Positions 1-9,178 are shown, counted from the first letter of the stretch. The stretch: 64,000 bases of DNA from Pseudomonadota bacterium (GCA_018241695.1 JAFEDH010000007.1:52906-116905); one strand, 5' to 3'. A program made the numbers and translations. Notes: generated by a model from the letters alone, not told the origin.

Positions 1-215
1 CCTATGGATTTGTGGCGCCGGTGGGCACCGCCCTGGAACACAAGCTTCACGAAGAGGCAAAACTGTTCCAGTGCATGAAGGTGGTTTTGCTGGCGAGCAT
101 GAATGGCTATGCCCCGCAGGTGGCGGTCGAGTTTGGCCGCAAGGTGCTGTTTTCCACGGATCGTCCCAGTTTCCGCGAGCTGGAGGATGATCTCAAGTCC
201 CGCAAGGGCAAGTAA
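1..215 (+). CDS. motA: Flagellar stator protein MotA (C-terminal part; starts before the window)
   Basis: Only the last 71 or so residues are present, read in the frame whose first full codon is at position 3, with TAA at 213-215. They match the cytoplasmic tail of MotA: the stretch ALEHKLHEEAKLFQC, then LLASMNGYAPQVAVEFGRK and a closing RPSFRELEDDL. MotA forms the membrane channel of the proton-driven stator with MotB, and this tail lies next to the rotor protein FliG. motB follows after 26 nt, the usual pairing. The N-terminal membrane segments lie outside the window. Confidence 0.93.
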   Translation, partial: YGFVAPVGTALEHKLHEEAKLFQCMKVVLLASMNGYAPQVAVEFGRKVLFSTDRPSFRELEDDLKSRKGK

Positions 216-241
216 CTCCCGAAGGTGCATCGAGGCAGGCC

Positions 242-1201
242 GTGAGCGACGATACCCAGCAGCCGATAGTCGTCAAGCGTATCAAGAAGGGGGGCGGTGG
301 CCATCACGGTGGCGCCTGGAAAATCGCCTATGCGGACTTTGTAACCGCGATGATGGCTTTCTTTCTCCTGATGTGGCTGCTGGGATCCACTACCCAGGGC
401 GATTTGAAGGGAATCTCGGAATATTTCTCCACACCGCTCAAGGTGGCCATGGCCGGCGGTTCGGGCTCTGGTGACTCTTCTTCGGTCATCCAGGGAGGCG
501 GGGAGGATTTGAGCCGTGCCCACGGTCAGGTGAAAAAAGGGGATATCGAGTCCGAAAAACGCTCGCTCAATCTCCAGGCGCTGCGGGCCGACTTCGAGCG
601 CCAGGAGCGTGCCCGCCTCGAGGGCCTGAAAGGGGATCTGGAGCAGATGATCGATTCCACGCCGACGCTGCGGCAGTTCAAGAGCCAATTGCTGCTCGAT
701 CTGACCAGCGAGGGATTGCGTATCCAGATCGTGGACGAGAAGAATCGTCCGATGTTCGATTCCGCGAGTTCCGAATTGAAGCCTTATACCAAGGAAATTC
801 TGCACGAGATCGGGCGTGCGCTGAACCGGGTGGATAACCGGATATCCCTTTCAGGGCATACGGATGCCACGCCATATTCGGGGGGCGACAAGGGATTCGG
901 CAACTGGGAATTGTCCACCAACCGGGCCAATGCTTCGCGGCGCGAAATGATCGCCGGTGGCATGCGGGAAAACAAGGTGATGCGTATCGTGGGGCTGGCC
1001 TCCACCATTCTGTACGATAAGCAGGACCCATACAATCCGACCAATCGGCGCATCAGTATTGTCGTGATGAACAAGCGTACCGAGGAGGCCATCCTTCGTG
1101 ATGGCAACAATACCGATATCGGAGACGAAGGTGATGCTGGTCAGCAGGTCGAGCAGGCGGCATCCCGGCTGCCCGCCGCTTCCACCCCGGCAGCCCGCTG
1201 A
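242..1201 (+). CDS. motB: Flagellar stator protein MotB
   Basis: 319 aa with a GTG start. The N-terminus has a basic cytoplasmic tail and one membrane segment containing AYADFVTAMMAFFLLMWLL. Asp32 in it is the proton-binding residue known from E. coli MotB. The C-terminal half (about 165-285) is an OmpA-like peptidoglycan-binding domain with LSGHTDATPYSGG and NWELSTNRANASRR. It anchors the stator to the cell wall and couples proton flow to torque with MotA. It follows motA by 26 nt, presumably as one operon. A second stator pair lies at 7621-9178. Confidence 0.95.
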   Translation: MSDDTQQPIVVKRIKKGGGGHHGGAWKIAYADFVTAMMAFFLLMWLLGSTTQGDLKGISEYFSTPLKVAMAGGSGSGDSSSVIQGGGEDLSRAHGQVKKGDIESEKRSLNLQALRADFERQERARLEGLKGDLEQMIDSTPTLRQFKSQLLLDLTSEGLRIQIVDEKNRPMFDSASSELKPYTKEILHEIGRALNRVDNRISLSGHTDATPYSGGDKGFGNWELSTNRANASRREMIAGGMRENKVMRIVGLASTILYDKQDPYNPTNRRISIVVMNKRTEEAILRDGNNTDIGDEGDAGQQVEQAASRLPAASTPAAR

Positions 1202-1251
1202 ACTGCTGACCGCCACAGCGTGCGAGGCAGAGGCGCGCCGCAGGAATTGAT

Positions 1252-1267
1252 TGGCCTAAAGCCGGTT
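1252..1267 (+). promoter_or_regulatory. Weak sigma-54-like promoter upstream of flhB
   Basis: TGGCCTAAAGCCGGTT has the -24 GG, but GT instead of GC at the -12 position, so the match is poor. It is listed because it lies about 42 nt before a palindrome (1291-1313) carrying the flagellar motif CGGCAA-N3-TTGCCG. That resembles the arrangement before flgK, where the promoter match is strong. Confidence 0.25.
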
Positions 1268-1290
1268 ATTCACGCCCTTTCATACACGCC

Positions 1291-1313
1291 ATGACGGCAA
1301 TAATTGCCGTCAT
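1291..1313. promoter_or_regulatory. Perfect 23-bp palindrome with CGGCAA-TAA-TTGCCG core, before flhB
   Basis: Two perfect 11-bp arms around one base. The core CGGCAATAATTGCCG (1295-1309) is the same motif found before flgB (10885) and flgK (18568) and inside fleR (37364). It ends 14 nt before the flhB start. It is a likely dimer-binding site of a flagellar regulator. FleR is the obvious candidate because its gene is in the window, but that is inference. Confidence 0.65.
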
Positions 1314-1327
1314 GGAGACGTGGGCTC

Positions 1328-2476
1328 ATGGCTGAAGACAGTGATCTCGAACGCACGGAACCTGCATCGAGCCGGCGCATCGAAAAGGCGCGCGAGGAAG
1401 GGCAGGTTCCCCAGTCACGGGAGCTGCAGGCCTTTCTGGTGCTGTTTGTCGCGGTTGGCGGAATCTGGATGATGTCCGGCTGGATGGGGCAGCACGCCAC
1501 GCATATCGTGCGCGAGGGATTGAGCTTCGGCAGGGCCGGCGCCTTTGATGCGCGTGTCATGCAGGCAACCATGGCATCCCTGGGATGGTCCGCGCTGCTG
1601 CTGGCGGCACCGGTCTTTATCTTGACATTCTTCGCAGCGATTCTGGCGCCGGCAATGCTTGGCGGCCTGGTGTATTCGCCCAAGGCACTCAATCTCAATC
1701 TCTCCCGTCTGGATCCTCTGGCCGGGGTTCGGCGCATGTTCTCCGTGCGCAGCCTGGGAGAGCTGGTCAAGGCAGTCCTCAAGGCCTTACTGATCGGCGG
1801 GGTCATCACCTGGGTCGTCCTGCATGACGGTGCTTCCCTTTTCGCCATGCTTCAGCAGACACCCGAGGGGGGGATTCATCACTTTTCCACCCTGGTCCTG
1901 CGCGCGGCGGTTGCCCTGCTGGCCGGTTTGGCATTCATTGCTGCCATCGACGTGCCGTTCCAGCTCTGGCAGTACTACTCGGGACTGCGCATGACCAAAG
2001 AGGAGTTGCGCCAGGAGCACAAGGAAATGGAGGGCGACCCCCAGCTCAAGGCGCGCATCCGCAGCCAGCAGCGGGAAATGGCACGCAAGCGGATGATGTC
2101 GGAAGTGCCCAAGGCCAATGTGGTGGTTACCAACCCCACCCACTTTGCCGTCGCCCTGAAGTATGAACAGGGCGCCATGGCGGCGCCCCAGGTGGTTGCC
2201 AAAGGCATCAATCTGGTGGCGCAGAAGATTCGTACCCTGGCCGAAGAAAATCAGGTACCGGTGCTGGAGATACCACCGCTTGCGCGGGCCCTTTACCGCC
2301 ACGCCGAGATTGGCGACCAGATTCCATCGAGCCTGTACACCGCTGTGGCCGAGGTCATGGCTTACGTTTATCAACTCGATCAGTTCGTGGCCGACGGCGG
2401 GCGCACACTGCAGGCACCGGTGCTTCCGGCGGCGGTTGCAATGCCGGATGGAATGGATCCCGGAGCGGCTGAATGA
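1328..2476 (+). CDS. flhB: Flagellar export gate / substrate-switch protein FlhB
   Basis: 382 aa counted from ATG 1328, which has a GGAG about 10 nt upstream. An earlier in-frame ATG at 1304 lies inside the palindrome and is unlikely. The N-terminus MAEDSDLERTEPASSRRIEKAREEGQ is typical, followed by four membrane segments (about 30-210). The cytoplasmic domain holds the autocleavage motif NPTH at Asn269-Pro270, the same position as in E. coli. FlhB switches the export apparatus from rod/hook to filament substrates together with FliK. Its stop overlaps the flhA start (ATGA). A short FlhB-tail paralogue is at 44825-45109. Confidence 0.96.
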   Translation: MAEDSDLERTEPASSRRIEKAREEGQVPQSRELQAFLVLFVAVGGIWMMSGWMGQHATHIVREGLSFGRAGAFDARVMQATMASLGWSALLLAAPVFILTFFAAILAPAMLGGLVYSPKALNLNLSRLDPLAGVRRMFSVRSLGELVKAVLKALLIGGVITWVVLHDGASLFAMLQQTPEGGIHHFSTLVLRAAVALLAGLAFIAAIDVPFQLWQYYSGLRMTKEELRQEHKEMEGDPQLKARIRSQQREMARKRMMSEVPKANVVVTNPTHFAVALKYEQGAMAAPQVVAKGINLVAQKIRTLAEENQVPVLEIPPLARALYRHAEIGDQIPSSLYTAVAEVMAYVYQLDQFVADGGRTLQAPVLPAAVAMPDGMDPGAAE

Positions 2477-4566
2477 ACGAAGCTTTCGTGCTGACGCTGA
2501 ATCAGCTCTTCGGCCGCCAGAATCTGAAGGCATTGGCGGCACCGGGTCTCATCATCATGATTCTGGCGATGATGGTGCTGCCGTTGCCGCCATTTGTGCT
2601 GGATCTGCTGTTCACATTCAACATCGCCCTCGCGATCATGGTGCTGCTGGTGTCGATGTACACCGTGAAGCCACTGGATTTTTCCGTATTCCCAACGGTA
2701 TTGCTGGTGACCACGCTGCTCCGGTTATCCCTCAATGTGGCCTCCACCCGGGTGGTGCTGCTGGAAGGGCATACCGGTCCGGATGCTGCCGGAAAGGTGA
2801 TCGAGGCCTTCGGTCATTTCCTGGTGGGTGGCAATTACACCGTGGGTATCGTGGTGTTCATCATTCTCACCGTGATCAACTTCATCGTGATCACCAAGGG
2901 GGCCGGCCGTATCGCGGAGGTTTCGGCACGCTTCACCCTGGATGCCATGCCGGGAAAACAGATGGCGATTGATGCGGATCTCAATGCCGGGTTGATCGGA
3001 GAGGATGAGGCGCGCAAGCGACGCAGCACCGTTGCCCAGGAAGCCGACTTTTACGGCTCCATGGACGGTGCTTCCAAATTTGTCCGGGGGGACGCCATCG
3101 CCGGCATCCTGATCCTGTTGATCAACATCGTCGGTGGCCTGATTGTCGGTGTGATCCAGCACGATATGGCCGCCGCCCAGGCGGCAAAAAACTATACGTT
3201 GCTGACGATCGGCGATGGGCTGGTGGCGCAGATTCCGGCACTGATCATTTCCACTGCGGCAGGCCTGGTGGTGACCCGGGTGGGGGATGATGACACGGAC
3301 ATCGGGCAGCAGTTCATCGGGCAGATCTTCGGCAATTCCACCGTTTTGATCCTGACCGCGGGCATTCTCGGGGTTCTCGGGTTGATTCCCGGCATGCCTC
3401 ATTTCGTGTTTCTCCTTCTGGCCGGGGCGATCGGGGGCTTTGCCTACTGGAAGATCACCGAGGCCGGCAAAGGCAGGAGTGCGCCGGATGTGGCAGCCGT
3501 CACTCCTGCTGCCACTTCCGAATCGCAAGAGGCGAGCTGGGCCGATGTGGCTCCTGTGGACGTGCTCGGGCTGGAGGTGGGCTACCGCCTGATTCCCCTG
3601 GTGGACCGGAGTCAGGAAGGTGATCTGCTCAAGCGCATTCGCGGCTTGCGGCGCAAGTTTGCGCAGGAGGTCGGATTTCTTGCGGCGCCGGTGCACATCC
3701 GTGACAACCTCGAATTGAAACCCAATGCCTACCGGATCGCGTTGAAGGGGGTGGAAATCGGGACCGGCGAGGCCTATCCGGGAATGTTTCTCGCCATCAA
3801 TCCCGGTCGGGTGGCGGGGCCTGTGCAGGGTATCGCCACCAAGGATCCCGCTTTCGATTTGCCCGCCACCTGGGTCGAGGCAGGCCTCAAGGAACAGGCA
3901 AATGTGCTCGGCTACACGGTAGTGGATGCCGGGACGGTGATTGCAACCCATCTGAATCACATCATCCTGCTCCACGCCGCCGAGCTTCTCGGCCGCCAGG
4001 AAACACAGGCGCTGCTCGATCATATTGCCAAGGATGCCCCCAAGCTGATCGAGGATCTGGTGCCCAAGCAGATTCCCTTGTCGGTGGTGCAGCGGGTGCT
4101 GCAAAACCTGCTGGAGGAGAGTGTCAACATACGCGACATGCGTTCCATCATCGAGACGCTGGCCGAGCATGCGCCACGAACGCAGGACCCGGCGGAACTG
4201 ACTGCCGTTATCCGTGTGACCCTGGGCCGGGCCATCATCCAGCAGTATTTCCCGGGTAATGCCGAGTTGCAGGTGATGGCGCTCGATCCCGATCTGGAGC
4301 GCATTCTCGGGCAGGCCTTGCTGGGTGGGGGCGAGGGTTCCATCGAACCCGGGCTGGCCGATTCCCTGCTGCGCGAGACAGCCACGGCTGCCCAGCGCCA
4401 GGAAGACATGGGTCTGCCCCCGGTATTGCTTGTTCCAGGCCATCTTCGCTGGCTATTGTCACGCTTCCTGCGTCGATCCATCTCACAGCTCAAGGTCGTG
4501 GCCAATGCCGAAGTGCCGGATTCCCGCACGATCCGCATCACGACCCTCATTGGAGCGAAAGGCTGA
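2473..4566 (+). CDS. flhA: Flagellar export gate protein FlhA
   Basis: 697 aa, the normal family length. The N-terminal half has about eight hydrophobic segments and the FHIPEP-family signature GRIAEVSARFTLDAMPGKQM (about 141-160). The C-terminal half is the soluble docking domain for chaperone-substrate complexes. FlhA uses the proton motive force to export flagellar subunits. The start overlaps the flhB stop by 4 nt, so translation is probably coupled. A 572-codon antisense frame across this gene is a coding shadow. Confidence 0.97.
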   Translation: MNEAFVLTLNQLFGRQNLKALAAPGLIIMILAMMVLPLPPFVLDLLFTFNIALAIMVLLVSMYTVKPLDFSVFPTVLLVTTLLRLSLNVASTRVVLLEGHTGPDAAGKVIEAFGHFLVGGNYTVGIVVFIILTVINFIVITKGAGRIAEVSARFTLDAMPGKQMAIDADLNAGLIGEDEARKRRSTVAQEADFYGSMDGASKFVRGDAIAGILILLINIVGGLIVGVIQHDMAAAQAAKNYTLLTIGDGLVAQIPALIISTAAGLVVTRVGDDDTDIGQQFIGQIFGNSTVLILTAGILGVLGLIPGMPHFVFLLLAGAIGGFAYWKITEAGKGRSAPDVAAVTPAATSESQEASWADVAPVDVLGLEVGYRLIPLVDRSQEGDLLKRIRGLRRKFAQEVGFLAAPVHIRDNLELKPNAYRIALKGVEIGTGEAYPGMFLAINPGRVAGPVQGIATKDPAFDLPATWVEAGLKEQANVLGYTVVDAGTVIATHLNHIILLHAAELLGRQETQALLDHIAKDAPKLIEDLVPKQIPLSVVQRVLQNLLEESVNIRDMRSIIETLAEHAPRTQDPAELTAVIRVTLGRAIIQQYFPGNAELQVMALDPDLERILGQALLGGGEGSIEPGLADSLLRETATAAQRQEDMGLPPVLLVPGHLRWLLSRFLRRSISQLKVVANAEVPDSRTIRITTLIGAKG

Positions 4567-4569
4567 TCC

Positions 4570-6015
4570 ATGACCATCAAAAGATTCTTTGCTGAAAGTG
4601 CGCGCGAATGTCTGCGCAGAGTGAAGGAGGAACTGGGGCCGGATGCCATTGTTGTTTCCAACAAGGCGGTAACCGGAGGCGTGGAGATCACCGCCATGTC
4701 TGCAGACAGCCTGGATGCGCTGTCACGACAGGCTGTCAATCCGGTGCGTGCCGTGGGGAACGGGGTACCGGTCAAAACCCTGTCTTCCCCACCGGTTGTT
4801 GGCGGTGACGATGACTACACCGTGAGTCTGTCCCCCAGGGTGCGAAAGCAGCCTGCCTTCCGTGACTGGCAACCACCAGCGGTCACTGCTGCAGTGGCAT
4901 CCCGTCCAAATCCCCTGCAACCCCGTGATATGGCAGAAGCCGCTCATGCCAGGGTCCCGGTGCCCCCAGTGCCCCCGGCGGTCGTGCCGGGAGAACGTCC
5001 GGTCCAGCCTGCTCCGTCGCCGGCGCATGTCAGAGAGAAGGCGGTTGATGCCGATGCCCAGGTTGATCATCTCATGAAGGAGATGCAAACTATTCGTGGC
5101 ATGCTTGAGCAGCAACTGGCAGGATTTGCCTGGGGAGATTTATCGAGGAATGCGCCGGCACGGGCACTGCTGCTGTCGGAAATGCTGGCAGCCGGCTTTT
5201 CCGGTCAACTGGCCCGCCGTGTTGCGCAGGAACTGCCTGTGGATGTGGCCATCGACGAGGGCCGCAAACGGCTGATGGTGGGGGTCAACCGGCGCTTGCG
5301 AACCCTGGGTAACGAAGGTGATCTGATCGATCGTGGCGGTGTTTATGCCCTGGTAGGCCCCACCGGGGTCGGTAAAACCACGACTACGGCCAAACTGGCT
5401 GCACGCTGCGTGGTGCGTTATGGTGCCGAGCGCGTTGCATTGCTGACCACCGATACCTACCGTATCGGCGCACATGAGCAACTGCGTATTTATGGCCGGA
5501 TTCTTGGTGTTCCTGTCCATGTGGTTCGTGATGGTGACGACCTGCAGCATACCCTTGCCGACCTGCGTGAAAAGCACATGGTGCTGATCGATACCGTAGG
5601 CATGAGCCAGCGTGACCGGATGGTGGCCGAGCAGGCGGCGATGCTGATGCGATCCGGTGATGTGAGCCGGTTGTTGTTGCTGAACGCGACCAGTCGAGGG
5701 GATACGCTCGACGATGTGATCCGGGCTTACGCGGGGGAAGATCTGGCAGGCTGTCTGCTGACCAAGGTGGACGAAACAGCATCACTGGCACCGGTGCTGG
5801 ATGCCGTGATCCGCCACGGCCTGCTGCTTTCCTACGTTACGAACGGTCAGCGGGTGCCGGAGGATCTGCATCTGCCGAATCGCAACTATCTTCTGCATCG
5901 CGCATTCAAACAGCCGGTCCCTGGCTCACCTCACCGTTTGCGCGAAAACGAAGTGGGCATGTTGCTCAATGCCAGAGCACAGGAACCATCACGCAAGGAG
6001 GGCAGCCTTGGTTAA
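4570..6015 (+). CDS. flhF: Flagellar placement GTPase FlhF (SRP family)
   Basis: 481 aa. The N-terminus MTIKRFFAESARECLRRVKE is characteristic of FlhF. A Pro/Val-rich linker (about 95-155) precedes the SRP-type GTPase domain with P-loop GPTGVGKT at about 263-270, then TTDTYRIGAHEQL and DTVGMSQRD. FlhF marks the cell pole for flagellum assembly in polarly flagellated bacteria, normally with the ATPase FlhG. It starts 3 nt after flhA and overlaps the flhG-like gene by 8 nt. Confidence 0.95.
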   Translation: MTIKRFFAESARECLRRVKEELGPDAIVVSNKAVTGGVEITAMSADSLDALSRQAVNPVRAVGNGVPVKTLSSPPVVGGDDDYTVSLSPRVRKQPAFRDWQPPAVTAAVASRPNPLQPRDMAEAAHARVPVPPVPPAVVPGERPVQPAPSPAHVREKAVDADAQVDHLMKEMQTIRGMLEQQLAGFAWGDLSRNAPARALLLSEMLAAGFSGQLARRVAQELPVDVAIDEGRKRLMVGVNRRLRTLGNEGDLIDRGGVYALVGPTGVGKTTTTAKLAARCVVRYGAERVALLTTDTYRIGAHEQLRIYGRILGVPVHVVRDGDDLQHTLADLREKHMVLIDTVGMSQRDRMVAEQAAMLMRSGDVSRLLLLNATSRGDTLDDVIRAYAGEDLAGCLLTKVDETASLAPVLDAVIRHGLLLSYVTNGQRVPEDLHLPNRNYLLHRAFKQPVPGSPHRLRENEVGMLLNARAQEPSRKEGSLG

Positions 6016-6805
6016 CGCAAATTCGTTGCGCGATGATCAGGCAGCCGGACTACGCCGCCTGTTTGGCCATCAGGACGCGCGGACCGTCGCTTTCATGGCG
6101 GCCGAACCCTGTGGCCTGGGCGCCCTGCTGGCGCGCACCGCCTACGTTCTGGCTGCTGGCGGCCGGGAGGTGATCCTGGTGGATGAGCGTGTGGGGTCCG
6201 CATCCCTGATTTCTGCCTTCGGTGCCACGCCGGGCCAGGAGGTGTATGACGTTCTTTTGGGCGACTGCAGTCTGGATCGGGCATTGATTCCGGTTGCCCC
6301 GCTGATCCGCCTGCTTGGAGCGCATCGTGCGGCAAGCGCCCTGGTCCCGGGGGAGGACGGTCCTGGCAATGCCTTGCCCTCCATGTTCCAGCGCCTGACT
6401 TGCGAGGCGGATTTCGTCCTGGTTGATGCGTTGTCACGGCGGGATGCCGTGGTATCCGCCGTGTCCCGGCAGGCACGGCATTGGGTGGTGGCTACTCCTG
6501 CCCGACCCGAATCGGTGACCCGTGCCTATGCCTTGATCAAGCGTATCGCCCGTGAGCAAGGGCGTACCCGATTCCATCTGACCGTGACCGGAGCGCGGCG
6601 ACCGGAGGATGCCCGGGCCATTTTTGGCAATATGCGCCAGGTAGCGGCCGACCATCTTGGTGTGGACCTGAAAGCCCTGCCGATGGAAATGGATCACCTG
6701 GCCGGCAGTCTTCTGAACGATATGAAAGCCGAGGCACGTACTGCTCCGCCAGACCGGCAGGGGCGGGCCGCAGCAGGTCTGGAGCTGCTACATTCGATGG
6801 TATAG
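6008..6805 (+). CDS. flhG: FlhG/FleN-like protein with degenerate ATPase motifs
   Basis: 265 aa if it starts at TTG 6008, which has a strong AAGGAGG (5996-6002) at 5-nt spacing. A longer frame from 5969 has no comparable site. It has the MinD/FlhG fold and position, but where FlhG carries a deviant Walker A (KGGVGKT) this protein reads MAAEPCGLGALLAR, without either lysine. The following LLDADLGLAN-type strand is ILVDERVGSAS. ATP binding or hydrolysis is therefore probably lost. FlhG normally limits flagellar number with FlhF and inhibits FleQ. Here a structural or regulatory role without ATP cycling is more likely. Confidence 0.8.
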   Translation: MVNANSLRDDQAAGLRRLFGHQDARTVAFMAAEPCGLGALLARTAYVLAAGGREVILVDERVGSASLISAFGATPGQEVYDVLLGDCSLDRALIPVAPLIRLLGAHRAASALVPGEDGPGNALPSMFQRLTCEADFVLVDALSRRDAVVSAVSRQARHWVVATPARPESVTRAYALIKRIAREQGRTRFHLTVTGARRPEDARAIFGNMRQVAADHLGVDLKALPMEMDHLAGSLLNDMKAEARTAPPDRQGRAAAGLELLHSMV

Positions 6806-6835
6806 TCAGATCGACTTGATACACGCCAATTACAG

Positions 6836-7618
6836 ATGTACACCGCCCAGGGTGCTCTTGAAAGAGATCAGCTCGTTGTTCAATATGCTCCTTTGGTCAA
6901 GCGCATCGCCTTCCATTTGATGGCGAAACTGCCACCGAGCGTACAGGTGGACGATCTGATCCAGAACGGAATGCTGGGCCTGCTCGATGCGCTGGGCCGC
7001 TATGAGGAAGGGCTGGGCGCACAATTCGAAACCTATGCTGTGCAGCGGATCCGGGGCTCGATGCTGGATGGCCTGCGCGAGAATGACTGGCTGCCACGAG
7101 GGATTCGACGCGAAATGCGCCGGGTCGAAACCATGGTCGTGCAACTGGAGCACGCGCAGGGCCGCCCGCCCGCAGAGGGAGAACTGGCGAATGCTTTGGG
7201 CATGTCTTTGGCGGACTACCAGAAACTGCTGCTTGACGCGCGTGGTCATCAACTGCTTTATCTCGAGGATCTGGGAGGAGAAGAAGGTGATGATTACCTT
7301 GCGCGCAACACTACGGCGTCCTCTCTTCCCGATCCCCTCGCGCTGCTCGAAGACGCAAACATGCGGACTACCCTGGTCCGCGCCATCGAGATGTTGCCGG
7401 AGCGGGAAAAACTCATGATGGCGCTCTACTACGAGCAGGAGTTGAACCTGCGGGAAATCGGCGAAATCATGGGAGTCACCGAATCTCGGGTTTGTCAGCT
7501 TCATACGCAATCCATTGCCCGGTTACGTGCAACCGTGATGAACGCACCAGAAACACCGGTGGCCAAACGGGGGCGGAAACCCAAAAGTTGCGAATCCGGC
7601 GCCCAGGGGGGAGGCTGA
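6836..7618 (+). CDS. fliA: Flagellar sigma factor FliA (sigma-28)
   Basis: 260 aa. Region 2 contains LVKRIAFHLMAKLPPSVQVDDLIQNGMLGL and YAVQRIRGSMLDGLRENDWLPR, hallmarks of sigma-28. Region 4 near the C-terminus contains the helix-turn-helix LREIGEIMGVTESRVCQLHTQSIARLR. It directs RNA polymerase to late flagellar genes and is held by FlgM (9737-10030) until the hook is finished. Matching promoters are seen before flgM, fliC and fliD. The gene lies 30 nt after the flhG-like gene. Confidence 0.96.
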   Translation: MYTAQGALERDQLVVQYAPLVKRIAFHLMAKLPPSVQVDDLIQNGMLGLLDALGRYEEGLGAQFETYAVQRIRGSMLDGLRENDWLPRGIRREMRRVETMVVQLEHAQGRPPAEGELANALGMSLADYQKLLLDARGHQLLYLEDLGGEEGDDYLARNTTASSLPDPLALLEDANMRTTLVRAIEMLPEREKLMMALYYEQELNLREIGEIMGVTESRVCQLHTQSIARLRATVMNAPETPVAKRGRKPKSCESGAQGGG

Positions 7619-7620
7619 GC

Positions 7621-8361
7621 ATGGATGTGATCAGCATTGTGGGTCTGTGGGTGGGGATATTGTCCATAGTTGGCGGACAACTGCTTGAGGGTGGGAATAT
7701 CGGTTCCCTGGTTCAGCCTACGGCATTCATCATCGTGATTGGCGGCACTCTCGGAGCAGTATTGCTGCAAAGCCCGTTGCCGACCTTCATGGCGGGGATG
7801 CGCATGGTGCGTTGGGTTTTTACACCGCCAGCGATCAATCCCGAGGCATTGATCCTGCAGATCGATACCTGGAGCCATGTCGCCCGCAAGGAGGGGCTTC
7901 TGGCGCTGGAGAACCAGATCGGCACATTGAAGGATTCCTTTTTGCAAAAAGGCGTCCAGTTGCTGGTGGATGGAGCCGAACCCGAGCGCTTGCGTGAGGT
8001 GCTTCACGTGGAGATTTCCACGTATGAAGCCGGATTGAAGCAGGCCGCCAAAATATGGGAAGCGGCGGGAGGGTATTCACCTACCATCGGCATCCTGGGG
8101 GCGGTGATGGGATTGATCCATGTGATGGAGAATCTTTCGGATCCGTCCAAACTCGGTGCCGGGATTGCGGTTGCTTTTGTTGCCACGATTTATGGCGTGG
8201 GTTCGGCCAATCTGGTTTTCCTGCCGATTGCAAAAAAACTGATGGCCAATGTCAGCCGTCTGGTTTCTTTACGGGAAATGTACGTCGATGGACTGGTCGG
8301 TATCGCCAACGGAGATAATCCACGAGTGATCGAGGGGCGACTTCGAGGCTATCTCCCGTGA
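7621..8361 (+). CDS. motC: Second stator channel protein MotC (MotA/PomA family)
   Basis: 246 aa from ATG 7621, two nucleotides after the fliA stop, with a purine-rich ribosome site GGGGGGAGG just upstream; the longer frame inside fliA is discarded. MDVISIVGLWVGILSIVGGQLLEGG is a typical first membrane segment, and PTIGILGAVMGLIHVMENL with VAFVATIYGVGSANLVFLPIAKKL form segments three and four. It pairs with MotD as an additional torque unit beside MotAB, as in Pseudomonas, where the second stator supports swarming or high load. Confidence 0.9.
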   Translation: MDVISIVGLWVGILSIVGGQLLEGGNIGSLVQPTAFIIVIGGTLGAVLLQSPLPTFMAGMRMVRWVFTPPAINPEALILQIDTWSHVARKEGLLALENQIGTLKDSFLQKGVQLLVDGAEPERLREVLHVEISTYEAGLKQAAKIWEAAGGYSPTIGILGAVMGLIHVMENLSDPSKLGAGIAVAFVATIYGVGSANLVFLPIAKKLMANVSRLVSLREMYVDGLVGIANGDNPRVIEGRLRGYLP

Positions 8362-8398
8362 GACACGATATGTACGGTTTGTAGGCGGAGGATCATCG

Positions 8399-9178
8399 AT
8401 GTCACGGCGCCGGCCTCATGAGGAAGAATACGAGAACCACGATCGCTGGCTGGTTTCCTACGCGGATTTCATTACCCTGCTGTTTGCTTTTTTTGTGGTC
8501 ATGTATGCGATTTCTTCAGTGAATGAAGGAAAGTATCGCGTGCTGTCCGATGCGCTGACATCTGCTTTCAAAAATGTTCCTGGCAACAGCTCGGGTGCCC
8601 TGGTATCGATCAATCCGAATGCGCCGACACCGATTGCGATCCCCCTGCGCAAGCCACAACCCGGCATCAAGGCGGATGCCAATTTGCGTCAGAACCGGGA
8701 ACGGATGCAGACTATGGCCAAGGACATCAAGGAGGCCCTGTCCCCTCTGGTAAAAGATGGCATGGTCCGCATCACCGAGAACGGCAGGGGATTGACGATA
8801 GAGATCAACGCCAGCGTCCTGTTTGCACCCGGTGATGCGACACTCGATCCGGTGGCGATCAAGGCCTTGACTGCGGTAGCAAAGGTCATGGCATCGGATG
8901 CGTTTCCAGTGGTGGTCGAAGGGCATACGGACAACTCGCCGATCAACAGTCCCATGTTTCCTTCCAACTGGGAACTGTCGGGTGTGCGTGCCTCCAGTGT
9001 GGTGCGGCTGTTCATTGCCAATGGAGTCGATCCCCGCCGCCTGACGGCCATCGGCTATGCCGACCAAAGACCGGTTGCCGACAATGTTTCGGCAGAGGGC
9101 CGCCAGCGTAATCGCAGGGTGGCCATCAATATCGAGGCACAAAGCCCGGATACGACTGTGGAAGTACCTGTGCGCTAA
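8399..9178 (+). CDS. motD: Second stator protein MotD (MotB family)
   Basis: 259 aa. A short N-terminus leads into WLVSYADFITLLFAFFVVMYAIS, with Asp23 as the predicted ion-binding residue. The C-terminal OmpA-like domain (about 125-250) contains VVVEGHTDNSPIN, NWELSGVRASSVVR and AIGYADQRPVADN. It works with MotC as a peptidoglycan-anchored stator. It is separated from motC by 37 nt. The 97 nt that follow, up to the convergent flgN, hold nothing I can identify. Confidence 0.92.
   Translation: MSRRRPHEEEYENHDRWLVSYADFITLLFAFFVVMYAISSVNEGKYRVLSDALTSAFKNVPGNSSGALVSINPNAPTPIAIPLRKPQPGIKADANLRQNRERMQTMAKDIKEALSPLVKDGMVRITENGRGLTIEINASVLFAPGDATLDPVAIKALTAVAKVMASDAFPVVVEGHTDNSPINSPMFPSNWELSGVRASSVVRLFIANGVDPRRLTAIGYADQRPVADNVSAEGRQRNRRVAINIEAQSPDTTVEVPVR

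Noticed and set aside
2725..4443. 572-codon open frame antisense to flhA
   Set aside because: It is a shadow of a strongly conserved gene in GC-rich DNA. It has no recognisable domain, is rich in His/Gln/Arg/Gly, and has no ribosome site.
7492..7620. N-terminal extension of motC within fliA
   Set aside because: No similarity to MotA-family proteins; a good ribosome site precedes ATG 7621.
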